From contig NZ_JBHSFP010000002.1 in the NCBI RefSeq assembly GCF_042654065.1, positions 1 through 64,000 of the forward strand: 64,000 nucleotides of DNA. Reading direction: 5' to 3'. Below the pieces are notes generated by a model. That model saw only the letters and a program-made list of their open reading frames with translations. It did no database searches and was not told the DNA's origin. Below are positions 35,025 to 44,426 of this stretch, piece after piece; the first letter of the stretch is position 1; each line of letters starts with the position of its first letter. Source of the stretch: Sphaerisporangium dianthi. Lineage in GTDB: Bacteria > Actinomycetota > Actinomycetes > Streptosporangiales > Streptosporangiaceae. The position numbers were made by a program, and so were the translations under genes.

Positions 35025-35672
35025 ATGACTGCTCCCGTGCCCGGCTGGCTGAACGATCTCGCGGCGAACGCCGTCCACCGTCCCGTTCCCGCGGCGTTGC
35101 GCCCCCCGGCCGCCGGAGGACGCGCCGCGGCCGTCCTGCTGCTGTTCGGCGAGTCCGAGCAGGGCCCCGACGTCCTGCTGATCCAGCGCAGCGCCAAGGG
35201 GCGCAACCACGCCGGGCAGCCCGCCTTCCCCGGCGGAGGCGTGGACCCCGGCGACGGCGGCCCCGTCGGCGCGGCACTGCGCGAGGCCGAGGAGGAGACC
35301 GGCCTCGACCCCGGCGGCGTGCGCGTGGTGGGCACGCTCCCTGAGCTTTACGTCTGGCGGAGCGACAACAGGGTCACCCCGGTGCTCGGCTGGTGGCACA
35401 CGCCATGCGCCGTCCACGCGGCCTCTCCCGACGAGGTCGACGCGGTGGCCCGCGTGCCGGTCGGCGAGTTGGCCGACCCGCGCAACCGCCTGCGGCTGCG
35501 CCTCCCCGGCGGCTTCGCGGGGCCGGCGTTCAAGGTGCGCGGCATGCTGGTCTGGGGGTTCACCGCCGGCATCCTGAACGACGTGCTGGCGGCCACCGGG
35601 TTCGAGCGGCCCTGGGACGACGAGCGCGTCGAGGAACTGCCCCCCGAGATGCTCCGCCTGGCCCGCCGATAG
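35025..35672 (+). CDS. CoA-pyrophosphatase-type Nudix hydrolase
   Basis: 215 residues; AGGAGG precedes the ATG. The CoA-type Nudix pattern shows LLIQRSAKGRNHAGQPAFPG with the Nudix box GGGVDPGDGGPVGAALREAE plus EETGL, and the UPF0035-like upstream element. It probably cleaves CoA or acyl-CoA into phosphopantetheine and 3',5'-ADP. Equivalent by position to Rv3672c. Confidence 0.87.
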   Translation: MTAPVPGWLNDLAANAVHRPVPAALRPPAAGGRAAAVLLLFGESEQGPDVLLIQRSAKGRNHAGQPAFPGGGVDPGDGGPVGAALREAEEETGLDPGGVRVVGTLPELYVWRSDNRVTPVLGWWHTPCAVHAASPDEVDAVARVPVGELADPRNRLRLRLPGGFAGPAFKVRGMLVWGFTAGILNDVLAATGFERPWDDERVEELPPEMLRLARR

Positions 35673-35734
35673 CGACATACGGCGCACATCCCGACGTCGC
35701 GGCCTCTCCGGCTCTGCCGCCCCTCAGCGGGCGA

Positions 35735-36385
35735 TCACGGGAGGATGAGGCCGAGCGCCGCCCAGTCGGCCACGTCCTCGTCCGGGTCGGTGGCCAGCCG
35801 GCGCAGCGCCGCGAGGCCGGCCGGGTCCGGAGGGCGGCCGACCACGTGCGACAGCGCGTACGCGGCGCCGTAGCGCACGGTGGGGTCGGGATGCGTGGAC
35901 AGCTCGATCACCGACGGCAGGGCCCGCTGATCGCGCAGGTGCCCGAAAGCGATCAGCACCGCGTGGAGCACGCGGACGTCGTCGTCCGAGGCGGCGAGAT
36001 AGCGCAGGACCGAGAGGGTCTTGTCGACGAACGGCCGCTGAGGCGTGCCCAGCTCGCCCAGGATGTCGACGCCCAGGACGCGTTCGGCGCGCGAATCGCT
36101 CGCGCACAGCCGCCTGGCCTCGGTGAAGGTCTCGAGATCACCTCGCGCGTGCAGCGCGTCCACGGCCTTCCACCTGGCGGGGCCGTCCGGGTCGTCGTCC
36201 TCCAGGGCGACGGCGATCAACTCGCCGACGCCGAGCCTCGCCAACTCGGGGGACACGCCCGCGTCCGCGTGCACCCAGCGGAGGTTGCGTATCCAGGACC
36301 GCGGCCTGCCTTCGGGCACGGTGGCACCACCCGTCGCGGGGTTGCCGTCCGCGCGCCCGTCGTTCGACCCCCCGATCGATACCAT
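35735..36385 (-). CDS. HEAT-repeat protein
   Basis: 216 residues, helical repeats of the HEAT/PBS-lyase type: FGHLRDQRALPSVIEL, DPTVRYGAAYALSHVVG and LRRLATDPDEDVADWAALGL. This protein-interaction scaffold has no known partner. It is divergent from the MarP-like gene. The start is taken at the internal ATG because the upstream extension has no natural composition. Confidence 0.8.
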   Translation of the reverse strand: MVSIGGSNDGRADGNPATGGATVPEGRPRSWIRNLRWVHADAGVSPELARLGVGELIAVALEDDDPDGPARWKAVDALHARGDLETFTEARRLCASDSRAERVLGVDILGELGTPQRPFVDKTLSVLRYLAASDDDVRVLHAVLIAFGHLRDQRALPSVIELSTHPDPTVRYGAAYALSHVVGRPPDPAGLAALRRLATDPDEDVADWAALGLILP

Positions 36386-36446
36386 GCCGCAACGATATCG
36401 AGCCAACGAGTGCACGGCTCGTGGCCGCGCTGGATACCGTTGAGGC

Positions 36447-37637
36447 GTGAGCGGCGATCTCCTCGATTTCATCCTGATTGTTCTCGTGATCGCCTTTGCC
36501 GTGTCCGGCTACCGGCAAGGGTTCATCATCGGGGCTTTCAGCTTCCTCGGCTTCGTCGGCGGAGGTGTCCTCGGGGTGCTGATCGCCCCGCCGATCGCCC
36601 ATGCCGTCGTCAGCGGGTCCACCGAGCAGGCACTGCTCGCCATAGTGATCGTCTTCCTGGCCGCGGTGATCGGGCAGTTCGCCTCCTCCACGATCGGCGC
36701 GGTCGTCCGCAGCCACGTCACCTGGGAGCCCGCCCGCACTGTGGACGCGCTCGGCGGCACCTTCACCAGCGCGCTGTCCGTCCTGATCATCGCCTGGCTG
36801 ATCGGCTCGCTGCTCTCCGTCGCCCCCTTCCCCTGGCTGAGCCAGCAGACCAACGGCTCGCTGCTCCTGCGCACCGTCGACCGGGCGATGCCCGAGAAGG
36901 CCAAGGAATGGCAGCTCTCCTTCAAGGAGTTCGTCGACAGCTCCGAGTTCCCGCAGGTGTTCAACGCCATCGGGGGCGGGACGTTCGTCGACGTGCCGCC
37001 GCCGGACGCCAGCGTCCTCCAGGAGCCGCAGCTCAAGCGGGCCCGCCGGGCGATCGTCAAGGTCCAGGGGACGGCGCCCGCCTGCCGCAAGCTCATCGAG
37101 GGCACCGGCTTCGTCTTCGCCCCGCACCGCATCCTGACCAACGCGCACGTGGTCGCCGGAGTCACCCAGGCGCTGCGGGTCACCGACGACAAGCGCGTCG
37201 GGCATGACGCCCAGGTGGTGCTCTACAACCCCGACCGCGACATCGCCGTCCTGTACGTCCCCGACCTTGACGTGACGCCGCTGAAGTTCGACTACACCGC
37301 GGAGAGCCAGGACGACGCGATCATCGCCGGGTTCCCCAAGGGCAAGGGCTTCACGACAAGGCCGGCGCGGATCCGCGTCAAGCAGAACGCCAAGGCGTCG
37401 GACATCTACTCGCGCAAGACGGTCACCCGCGAGGTGTACGCCATCCGAGGGCTGGTCCAGGCCGGCAACTCCGGCGGCCCGCTGCTCACCCCGACCGGCC
37501 AGGTGTACGGCGTGATCTTCGCCGCGGCGACCGACCAGTCGGACGTCGGGTACGCGCTCACCGCCGCCGAGATACGGCCTGACACCGACGAGGGCAGCGC
37601 GGCCGTGGCCCGCGTGGACACCCAGGACTGCGACTGA
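36447..37637 (+). CDS. marP: MarP-like membrane serine protease (CvpA + trypsin domains)
   Basis: 396 residues. The N-terminal four helices form a CvpA-like membrane domain. A periplasm-facing chymotrypsin-like protease follows, with His in TNAHVVAGV, Asp in DRDIAVLYV and Ser in GNSGGPLL. Ortholog of Rv3671c, required in M. tuberculosis for acid and oxidative stress resistance through activation of a peptidoglycan hydrolase. Cys pairs (CRKL near the protease start, and the C-terminal DCD) could form the redox-sensing disulfide known there. GTG start. Confidence 0.9.
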   Translation: MSGDLLDFILIVLVIAFAVSGYRQGFIIGAFSFLGFVGGGVLGVLIAPPIAHAVVSGSTEQALLAIVIVFLAAVIGQFASSTIGAVVRSHVTWEPARTVDALGGTFTSALSVLIIAWLIGSLLSVAPFPWLSQQTNGSLLLRTVDRAMPEKAKEWQLSFKEFVDSSEFPQVFNAIGGGTFVDVPPPDASVLQEPQLKRARRAIVKVQGTAPACRKLIEGTGFVFAPHRILTNAHVVAGVTQALRVTDDKRVGHDAQVVLYNPDRDIAVLYVPDLDVTPLKFDYTAESQDDAIIAGFPKGKGFTTRPARIRVKQNAKASDIYSRKTVTREVYAIRGLVQAGNSGGPLLTPTGQVYGVIFAAATDQSDVGYALTAAEIRPDTDEGSAAVARVDTQDCD

Positions 37638-37750
37638 TCTCCGCAGGCCGCGCGGTCGTGCGATGCCGCGGCCGGTCTTCCTCGTCCGCGCGGCCATGCG
37701 CTGCCTGATCCCCATCGCCTCGCGCTCCGGGCCTCCGTACGCCGCCCGGG

Positions 37751-38413
37751 TCAGCTCGGGCGTGCGGCCCTGAACGCGTCCGCGACCCGGGCGACGGCCA
37801 CGGAGGGCGGGGTCGCCGGGTGCTCGGCGAGATCACGGGCGGCGCGAACCGCCGCCGCCACATCGATGGGACGCGCCGCGCCGCCGCTCCCGGCGTCGTA
37901 CCGGGCGACCCGGTCGGCGCCCCGGCCGAGCAGCGTGGCCGCGCCTCGGGTGTTGCCCCGCTGGAGGTGCGTGAGACCCACGCAGATCTGGGCCAGCCCC
38001 TGCCACAGCTCGCGCTCGTCGTCCGGCCCCGTCTTCCACCGCGCCTCCAGCACCTCGTGGGCGTGGAACGGGCGTTCTTCCGCGAGGTAGGCGAGCGCGT
38101 CGGCGACGGCCTGCCCGGTGCCTGGAGCGTACTCGTCCGGGACGCGTTCGACGCCCTGCGCTCCCTTGGGGAGGGGACGGCCCAGCGCGTCACGCGGGCG
38201 CGCGTTGCGCGGCCGTCCCGCCGGATCGCGGTCCCGTCTCGTCGAATCGGTGCCCCGTCCCGCCGGATCCTGGTCCCGGCCCGCCGGATCGGTGCCCCGG
38301 CCCGCCGGATCCTCATCTCTCCGGCGCGGATCCGGATCCCGTCCCGCGGAGGTTCCTGCCCGTCCGGTCCGCTGCCCGTCCTGCCCGTCCTGGCTCGCCT
38401 GGTGGCCGCTCAT
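37751..38413 (-). CDS. DUF309 family protein with repeat leader
   Basis: 220 residues. The C-terminal 130 residues are DUF309: RPFHAHEVLEARWKTG with the conserved HxxxExxW, and QGLAQICVGLTHLQRGN. The N-terminal 75 residues are a basic disordered leader made of 7-residue units of the type DPAGRGT. Function unknown. Confidence 0.78.
   Translation of the reverse strand: MSGHQASQDGQDGQRTGRAGTSAGRDPDPRRRDEDPAGRGTDPAGRDQDPAGRGTDSTRRDRDPAGRPRNARPRDALGRPLPKGAQGVERVPDEYAPGTGQAVADALAYLAEERPFHAHEVLEARWKTGPDDERELWQGLAQICVGLTHLQRGNTRGAATLLGRGADRVARYDAGSGGAARPIDVAAAVRAARDLAEHPATPPSVAVARVADAFRAARPS
38211..38320 (-). repeat. 21-bp tandem repeats in the DUF309 gene leader
   Basis: About five 21-bp units encode DPAGR(G/D)(T/Q). 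They are in frame, and one unit has diverged to DSTRRDR. An example of the in-frame minisatellites seen elsewhere in the window. Confidence 0.75.
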
Positions 38414-38485
38414 CGTCCGTCCCTCCTGGGTACTCCCATCCTCCTCCAGGCTCGCGACGCCGTGGGCCGGCGGCTGGAGACGTCG

Positions 38486-39424
38486 TCACCTGTCGGGTTC
38501 GGGGTCGCCCAGCCAGCCCAGCAGCTCGGCGTCGAACTGCTCCGGCTGCTCCTCGTGCGGGAAATGCCCGACGCCCTCGAAGAGCCGCCACCGGTACGGC
38601 GCGGCGACGTACCTGCTCGACCCCTGCGCGGTGCGCGGCAGCACGCAGGTGTCCAGCGAGCCGTGCAACTGCAACACCGGCATCTCGAGCTCGGTGCGCA
38701 CGAGCCTGCGGTAGCGCATGCCGTCCGGCCGGAGCTGCGAGCGGACGAACCACCGGTGGTACTCCAGCGCACAGTGGGCGACGGTGGGGATGCTGAAGGC
38801 GCCGCGGTAGGTCGCGGCGACATCCTCCTCCAACCCGCCCGGCCCCGACCAGGCGTCGAGCAGCCGCCCCACCTGCGCGGCGCCGTCCTTGGTCAGACGC
38901 CGCTCAGGAATCCAGGGAAGCTGGTACCCCAGCATGTGCCCGCTGGCCTTGAGCTGGCCGAACGGGCTGCCGATGATGGCCTGGCGCAGCCGCAGCGGGT
39001 GCGCGGCGGACACGATGACCAGGCGCCGCACGACCTTCGGGTCCGTCGCGCCCATGGTCCACGCCACCAGGCCGCCCCAGTCGTGGCCGACGACCACGGC
39101 GCTCGTCTCGCCGAGCGCGCGGACCAGGCCGGCCATGCTCCCCGCGAGCGACGGCAGGTCGTACCCCCGGGGCGGCTTGTCGCTCGCCCCGTACCCTCGC
39201 AGGTCCACGGCGACGGCCCGGTAGCCGGCGGCCGCCAGGGACTCGAGCTGGTGCCGCCACGTCCACCAGAACTGCGGGAAGCCGTGCAGCAGCAGCACCA
39301 GCGGCCCGTCGCCGGCCTCCACGACGTGGAACATGCCGTTTCCCGCATGGACGGACCGGTGGGTCCAGGGCCCGGGGATGTGGGCCAGCGACTCGTCGGG
39401 GCGCGCGCTCATGGGGCGGCTCAC
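38486..39424 (-). CDS. Alpha/beta hydrolase, epoxide hydrolase/dehalogenase type
   Basis: 312 residues. LLLHGFPQFWWTWRHQ (oxyanion loop), DLRGYGASDKP and GHDWGGLVAW with Asp nucleophile mark the epoxide hydrolase/haloalkane dehalogenase group. The C-terminal GHFPHEEQPEQF supplies the catalytic His. It matches EphE (Rv3670) by position. The GTG start overlaps the stop of the membrane-protein gene (GTGA). Confidence 0.87.
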   Translation of the reverse strand: MSRPMSARPDESLAHIPGPWTHRSVHAGNGMFHVVEAGDGPLVLLLHGFPQFWWTWRHQLESLAAAGYRAVAVDLRGYGASDKPPRGYDLPSLAGSMAGLVRALGETSAVVVGHDWGGLVAWTMGATDPKVVRRLVIVSAAHPLRLRQAIIGSPFGQLKASGHMLGYQLPWIPERRLTKDGAAQVGRLLDAWSGPGGLEEDVAATYRGAFSIPTVAHCALEYHRWFVRSQLRPDGMRYRRLVRTELEMPVLQLHGSLDTCVLPRTAQGSSRYVAAPYRWRLFEGVGHFPHEEQPEQFDAELLGWLGDPEPDR

Positions 39425-40020
39425 GGGCTGGGGCTCGTGCGCCCGGAGTCGGGGTCACCGGCGCCCGTGGCCCCGGAGGGACCCGCGGTCGGCCCGCCGG
39501 CCGAGCCGGCCGGGGCCGAGGCGGACGAGCCGGCCAGCGGCACGCGGTGGTGGCCGACCTGTCCCGCGGTCGGTCCGCGGTACGGCTCGGGAGCCGGGCG
39601 CGGTGAGGGAGTGGGAAGGGCGACGGGCTCCTCCTCACCGGGCCTTGCGACGTCCTTGAGGTTCTTCAGGCTGCGGGCGGTGCGCTTCATCCCGGCGAGC
39701 CCTTTGAGGCGGCGGTAGCCGACGAACGCGAGCAGCAGCGCCATGACCAAGTAGAACGCCGTCACGATCGTGAACGCCAGCCACGGCATCATGCCGAGCT
39801 GTACCAGGCCGTAGGCGATGGCGAACGAGGCAAGGATCAGGCACAGGTGCAGCATGAACGCGGCCACACCGAACAGCCCGACGGCCGTGCCGACACGTTT
39901 GGCGTCGAACTTCAGCTCGGCCTTCGCCAGCTCGATCTCGGAGCGGACCAGAGTCGATATGTGGTGGCTCGCCTGGGCGACGAGTGCGCCGAGCGATTCC
40001 TCCTCGGTTGGAGCGGCCAT
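39421..40020 (-). CDS. Phage-holin-superfamily (DUF1469) membrane protein
   Basis: 199 residues. An N-terminal amphipathic helix with ELAKAELKFDAKRV is followed by two transmembrane hairpin segments (GLFGVAAFMLHLCLILASFA and WLAFTIVTAFYLVMALLLAF), then a long Pro/Gly/Ser-rich C-terminal tail. GGAGAG precedes the ATG. Membrane-bound, function unknown, conserved at this place (Rv3669). Confidence 0.83.
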   Translation of the reverse strand: MAAPTEEESLGALVAQASHHISTLVRSEIELAKAELKFDAKRVGTAVGLFGVAAFMLHLCLILASFAIAYGLVQLGMMPWLAFTIVTAFYLVMALLLAFVGYRRLKGLAGMKRTARSLKNLKDVARPGEEEPVALPTPSPRPAPEPYRGPTAGQVGHHRVPLAGSSASAPAGSAGGPTAGPSGATGAGDPDSGRTSPSP

Positions 40021-40274
40021 GTGTGCTCTCCTATCGGGTGTTGCGGTCACATTCATCCTGCGTGGTGTCCATCGTTCCGCCTCGCCACCCGGTTCGCCGC
40101 ATCGGACTCGCGCATCGATGCGGGCGGCCATGCGCCACCGGACATGCCCGGTACTTCTCCGATCAAGGCGGCCGGAACGCCGCGAGTGCGGATCCGGGGC
40201 CTCTCCGGCCGGATCCGCACCCTTCAGCGATCACCCGCGGGCGACCCGCGTCCTGGAAGACCTCCAGATCTGGA

Positions 40275-42251
40275 TCAGTCGTCGCTCGACGTGGAGGGGA
40301 GCTTCTCGGAGATCAGCGTCATCACGGAGCTGTCGGCCAGGGTGGTGACGTCGCCGATGCTGCGGTTCTCCGCCACGTCGCGGAGCAGGCGGCGCATGAT
40401 CTTGCCTGACCGGGTCTTCGGCAGCTCCGGGACGACCAGGATCTGACGGGGCTTGGCGATCGGGCCGAGCGCCTTGGACACGTGGTCGCGCAGCTCCTTG
40501 GCGATGTCCGTGCCCTCCTCGGCGTTGCCGCGGAGGATCACGAAGGACACGATGGCCTGGCCGGTGATCGGGTCGGTGGCGCCCACGACCGCGGCCTCGG
40601 CCACCTTGGGGTGCGACACCAGTGCCGACTCCACCTCGGTGGTGGAGATGTTGTGCCCGGACACCAGCATGACGTCGTCGACCCGGCCGAGCAGCCACAG
40701 GTCGCCGTCCTCGTCGCGCTTGGCGCCGTCCCCGGGGAAGTACATGCCCTCGAAGCGCGACCAGTAGGTGTCGGCGTAGCGCTTGTCGTCGCCCCAGATG
40801 CCGCGCAGCATGGACGGCCAGGGCTCGCGGACGACGAGGAAACCGCCGCCGCCGTCGGGCACCGACTTGGCCTGGTCGTCGACGACGTCGGCCACGATGC
40901 CCGGAAGCGGCCGCATGGCGGCGCCCGGCTTGCCCGACGTCACGCCCGGCAGGGGGCTGATCATGATGGCGCCGGTCTCGGTCTGCCACCAGGTGTCCAC
41001 GACGGGGCAGCGGTCGCCGCCGATGTGCTCGCGATACCAGACGTAGGCCTCGGGGTTGATCGGCTCGCCGACGGACCCCAGGACCCGCAGGGACGACATG
41101 TCGTACTTGGCGGGGATGTCGTCCCCCCACTTCATGAACGTGCGGATCGCGGTGGGCGCGGTGTACAGGATCGTCACGCCGTACTTCTGCACGATCTCCC
41201 AGAAGCGGCCTCTGTGCGGAGTGTCCGGCGTGCCCTCGTAGATCACGCTCGTCGCGCCGTTGGCCAGCGGCCCGTACACGATGTAGGAGTGCCCGGTCAC
41301 CCAGCCGATGTCGGCCGTGCACCAGTAGACGTCCGACTCGGGCTTCAGGTCGAACACCGCGTGGTGGGTCCAGGCGGTCTGGGTCAGGTAGCCGCCCGTG
41401 GTGTGCAGGATGCCCTTCGGCTTACCGGTCGTGCCGCTGGTGTACAGGATGTACAGCGGGTGCTCGGCGTCGTGCTGCGCCGGCTTGTGCTCCTCGCTCT
41501 GGCGGTCGACGACGTCGTGCCACCAGACGTCCTTGTCGGTCACCTGGACGTCCTGGCCGGTACGGCGGACGACGAGCACGTGCTCGATGCCGGGGCACTC
41601 GGCGACGGCCTCGTCCACGGTCGGCTTGAGCGCGCTCGGGGCCCCGCGCCGGTAGCCGCCGTCCGCGGTGATGACCAGCTTCGCGTCGGCGTCCTTGATG
41701 CGCCCGCTGAGCGCGGAGGCGGAGAACCCGCCGAAGACGACCGAGTGGACCGCGCCGATGCGCGCGCACGCGAGCATGGCGATCGGCAGCTCGGGGATCA
41801 TCGGCATGTAGATCGCGACCCGGTCGCCCTCGCCGACGCCCAGCTCGGTCAGGGCGTTGGCCGCCTTGCTCACCTCGCGCTGCAGGTCGGCGTAGGTGAG
41901 CGTGCGGGTGTCACCCTCTGGTTCGCCTTCCCAGTGGTAGGCCACCTTGTCGCCTCGGCCGGCCTCGACATGCCGGTCGACGCAGTTGTAGGCGACGTTC
42001 AGCGTGCCGCCCAGGAACCACTTGGCGAAGGGCGGGTTCCACTCAAGAGTCGTCTCCCAGCGCCGCCCCCAACTCAGCCGGTCCGCCGCCCGCTCCCAGA
42101 AGCCGAGCCGGTCGTTCGCCGCCTCGTCGTAGGCGTCGGCCGTGACGTTCGCAGCCGCGGCGAGATCTTGCGGCGGCGCGAAGCGCCGGCTCTCGCGCAG
42201 CAGGTTCGACAGAGTCTCCTGGGTCTCACGACCAGGGGTTTCCGGGGCCAC
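40275..42251 (-). CDS. acs: Acetyl-CoA synthetase
   Basis: 658 residues, AMP-forming. Converts acetate, ATP and CoA to acetyl-CoA through acetyl-AMP. Motifs are YTSGTTGKPKGILH (nucleotide loop), the DVYWCTADIGWVTGHSY segment, WWQTETG and the C-terminal PKTRSGKIMRR, whose Lys is the conserved acetylation switch site. The GTG start at 42251 has AAGGAG six bases upstream; longer frames lack this. Probably controlled by Crp (see the upstream region). Confidence 0.94.
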   Translation of the reverse strand: MAPETPGRETQETLSNLLRESRRFAPPQDLAAAANVTADAYDEAANDRLGFWERAADRLSWGRRWETTLEWNPPFAKWFLGGTLNVAYNCVDRHVEAGRGDKVAYHWEGEPEGDTRTLTYADLQREVSKAANALTELGVGEGDRVAIYMPMIPELPIAMLACARIGAVHSVVFGGFSASALSGRIKDADAKLVITADGGYRRGAPSALKPTVDEAVAECPGIEHVLVVRRTGQDVQVTDKDVWWHDVVDRQSEEHKPAQHDAEHPLYILYTSGTTGKPKGILHTTGGYLTQTAWTHHAVFDLKPESDVYWCTADIGWVTGHSYIVYGPLANGATSVIYEGTPDTPHRGRFWEIVQKYGVTILYTAPTAIRTFMKWGDDIPAKYDMSSLRVLGSVGEPINPEAYVWYREHIGGDRCPVVDTWWQTETGAIMISPLPGVTSGKPGAAMRPLPGIVADVVDDQAKSVPDGGGGFLVVREPWPSMLRGIWGDDKRYADTYWSRFEGMYFPGDGAKRDEDGDLWLLGRVDDVMLVSGHNISTTEVESALVSHPKVAEAAVVGATDPITGQAIVSFVILRGNAEEGTDIAKELRDHVSKALGPIAKPRQILVVPELPKTRSGKIMRRLLRDVAENRSIGDVTTLADSSVMTLISEKLPSTSSDD

Positions 42252-42660
42252 AACGTACTCCTTCACATGGCCTGTCTCGATTGGGCTGGGTCCCACTTCA
42301 CCAGTCTCGCGGTGGCGGGACAAGGGGGGACCGACCGGTTACGCCCGTCGGCCGTCACATCCGCGGATGTTCACAACGGGCTTTACATGCGGTCACAAAA
42401 GCGGCGGATTCGTTGTGGAAATGATATCCAACGATAAAAGCCGCGAGCACAGAAGGCCCATTCGCGGTGTGCTCGTTGAACGGTGTGAACCGCGCGCCGA
42501 ACGGTGCCTCCATTCCCCGGCCGGTGCGCTCTGGAGGCGTCTTTGGCGACGCGGTGAACCCGCGGCCCGTCCTGCCGGTACGCCCGTGAACTTCTCTTGA
42601 CCTGCCGTTGAACTCCGCTGCCGTATGTCAGCATCGTACTCGCGGGTAGGGTCTGGAGGC
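42252..42660. promoter_or_regulatory. acs upstream region with possible Crp half-sites
   Basis: No gene is supported here. On the acs strand, TGTGA pentamers occur at 42397-42393 and 42375-42371, two helical turns apart, in an AT-richer stretch (42360-42440). Their second halves match the TCACA of a Crp site poorly, so this is a weak candidate for Crp control of acs. The promoter of the rightward Fic-like gene also lies here. Confidence 0.4.
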
Positions 42661-43596
42661 GTGAGCGACCCACTGGCTGTCATCGCCGGGCTTCCCGGCG
42701 TTCCGGAGGCCGTCCAGAACGCCCGGGCGGCGGTCGACCGGCTGTACGGGCATCGCGTCCTGCGCCGCCGCGGCCCGGAGGTGTCCGCCGAGTCCGCACT
42801 GCGCGGCGCGCGCGCCTCGGCAGCCCTCGAAGGCGCCGACGTCGCGCTGGAGGTGCTGCGGTCAGGGGAGGCGGGGTCGACGGTCGCCGCCGGGGCGCTG
42901 CGCGCGTCCGCCGAGATCGGGCGGCTCGGCGTCACCTGGCGCACGGCGCCGAGGCAGGTGCTCGCCCGCCTGCACGCCCTGGCCGCCGCGGGGCTCCTGC
43001 CCGGCCCTCTGCTCGGCCGCCCCCGCACGGAGACCCCACTCGGCGACCGGCCGTCGACGGGCGAGGCATCCCGCCGCGGGACGGCCGAGGGGGCCGACCC
43101 CGGCCCGCTGGTGACGGCCGAGGGGTCCGAGCCCGGCAGGTCGCCGACGGGCGAGGGGGGCGACGCCGACCTCGGCACCCTCGCCGGAGGGCCCGGCTTC
43201 CTCGATCTCGGCCCCGCTCCCGACGCCGCGGCGGCGGCCGTGCGCGTCGCTTCCCTGGTGACGCTGATCACGACGCCGACGAAGGCCCCGGCGCTGGTAC
43301 TCGCCGCCATCGTGCACGCCGAGCTGATCGCCGTCCGCTCCTTCGGAACCGTGGACGGCGTGGTGGCGCGGGCCGCCGAGCGGCTCACGCTCGTGGAGTT
43401 CGGGCTGGACCCCAAATCGCTCGTGGCGGTAGAGGTCGGCCACCATGACCTCGGCGACGCGTACGCGGAGAGCCTGCGGGGGTACCTCAAGGGCACCGGC
43501 GAGGGGGTCGCGGGCTGGGTGCGGCACTGCGCCGCCGCCGTCGAACTCGGCGTCCGCGAGGCGACGGCCATCTGCGAGGCCCTGCAACGAGGCTGA
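42661..43596 (+). CDS. Degenerate Fic-fold protein
   Basis: About 311 residues, GTG start. The N-terminal ESALRGARASAALEGAD resembles the SSxIEG inhibitory helix region of Fic AMP-transferases. The later VHAELIAVRSFGTVDGVVAR followed by AAERLTLVEFGLDP aligns with the Fic core HPFxxGNGRxAR...L. The catalytic His is displaced and the GNGR loop reads TVDGVVAR, so transfer activity is unlikely. A low-complexity Gly/Glu/Ser insert sits at about residues 125-175. It is conserved near acs in actinomycetes under 'oxidoreductase' labels; role unknown. Confidence 0.6.
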   Translation: MSDPLAVIAGLPGVPEAVQNARAAVDRLYGHRVLRRRGPEVSAESALRGARASAALEGADVALEVLRSGEAGSTVAAGALRASAEIGRLGVTWRTAPRQVLARLHALAAAGLLPGPLLGRPRTETPLGDRPSTGEASRRGTAEGADPGPLVTAEGSEPGRSPTGEGGDADLGTLAGGPGFLDLGPAPDAAAAAVRVASLVTLITTPTKAPALVLAAIVHAELIAVRSFGTVDGVVARAAERLTLVEFGLDPKSLVAVEVGHHDLGDAYAESLRGYLKGTGEGVAGWVRHCAAAVELGVREATAICEALQRG

Positions 43597-44299
43597 GCCC
43601 GCGCCTGTGCGGCCGTGACCGCCGCCACGGACCAAAGACGCCGAGATCACGCCGACAGGGGGCCGAACGGGGGCCGGCGCCGTCCGGGAGTGAAAGCCTT
43701 GTCCCTGAACGGACACCCTTGAGGGAGATTTACGGTCGGCGCCTCAGGAGTGATATCGGCTCCGGACACAAGCGAACGGCGCCCCTGGTCTGGGGCGCCG
43801 TCGCCAGTGCGCCACACCGGGTTACCAAGCGTGCACCTCAAATCGTCGGAGCGGGACAAGCCCGTCTCGACGCGCCTCCCGCGGCTGGTCGCGCGTGGGT
43901 ACCCGGTGGTCGCACTCGAACACTCAGTCCGTGCAACCTTTCTACGTCGGATCCCGCCTGATGGGAACCCCTTGGAGCAAGACCTTTACCGACTTCTGCG
44001 TGTCGCGTGCACCGAACGCTCGCTCGCTCGCATGTCGTCCCTGGGGGCTCCTCGGGCCGCGCTCGGGGCCTTCGCGCGCCTTCTCGGCGATCCTGACAGC
44101 CCGGCGTGAACCTCTTTCGATCACCGACGGTGATCGGCCTCCGCGGGGCGTTTTTCGCATACTTGTAGTAGCCGATCCGCTACGGCGGAAAAAAACTCGC
44201 GGAAATCAGAGTTTGCTTCTCGACGGAACTTGAGTTCATCGGGCACCATACGTTGGTGTCCACATGACTGTGGCGTTGGTTCCTGGGTAAGATTTTTGC
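43597..44299. other. Non-coding spacer upstream of the 6C RNA
   Basis: No frame has natural composition, a ribosome site or family resemblance. Content: a terminator at 43776-43801, an 8-bp hairpin CGATCACC/GGTGATCG at 44118-44136 followed by a T5 run, and an AT-rich stretch (44140-44300) likely to contain the 6C RNA promoter, with TAAGAT near 44287 as a -10 candidate. Confidence 0.5.
43776..43801. terminator. Hairpin downstream of the Fic-like gene
   Basis: 10-bp perfect stem ACGGCGCCCC/GGGGCGCCGT with a 6-nt loop, 180 bp after the Fic-like stop codon. Confidence 0.6.
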
Positions 44300-44426
44300 A
44301 GACCCTTGCCGCGCCGCAGCGGGCGATGAAGGCTTTCTTCTAAAACGGGACCGGCTCTACCCCCCCGGAGCCGGACCGGTTGGCGACCCCCGCTCTCCCC
44401 CCCCCGGCGGGGGTCGCCCTTTTCTC
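44300..44426 (+). ncRNA. 6C small RNA
   Basis: Two adjacent hairpins with C-only loops, the defining feature of the actinobacterial 6C RNA. The first is CCGGCTC/GAGCCGG (from 44351) around a run of seven C. The second is GGCGACCCCCGC/GCGGGGGTCGCC (44382-44418) around a run of nine C, followed by CTTTTCT as terminator. In M. tuberculosis the 6C RNA (B11) lies at the same place, beside the ssd gene Rv3660c. 6C RNAs base-pair through the C-loops with G-rich ribosome sites. The 5' end is inferred from TAAGAT near 44287 and is uncertain. Confidence 0.85.

Noticed and set aside
40482..42437. 651-codon plus-strand frame opposite acs
   Set aside because: Antisense of a fully recognisable acetyl-CoA synthetase.
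43750..44109. 119-codon frame before the 6C RNA
   Set aside because: No ribosome site; it runs through a perfect terminator hairpin, and composition is not protein-like.
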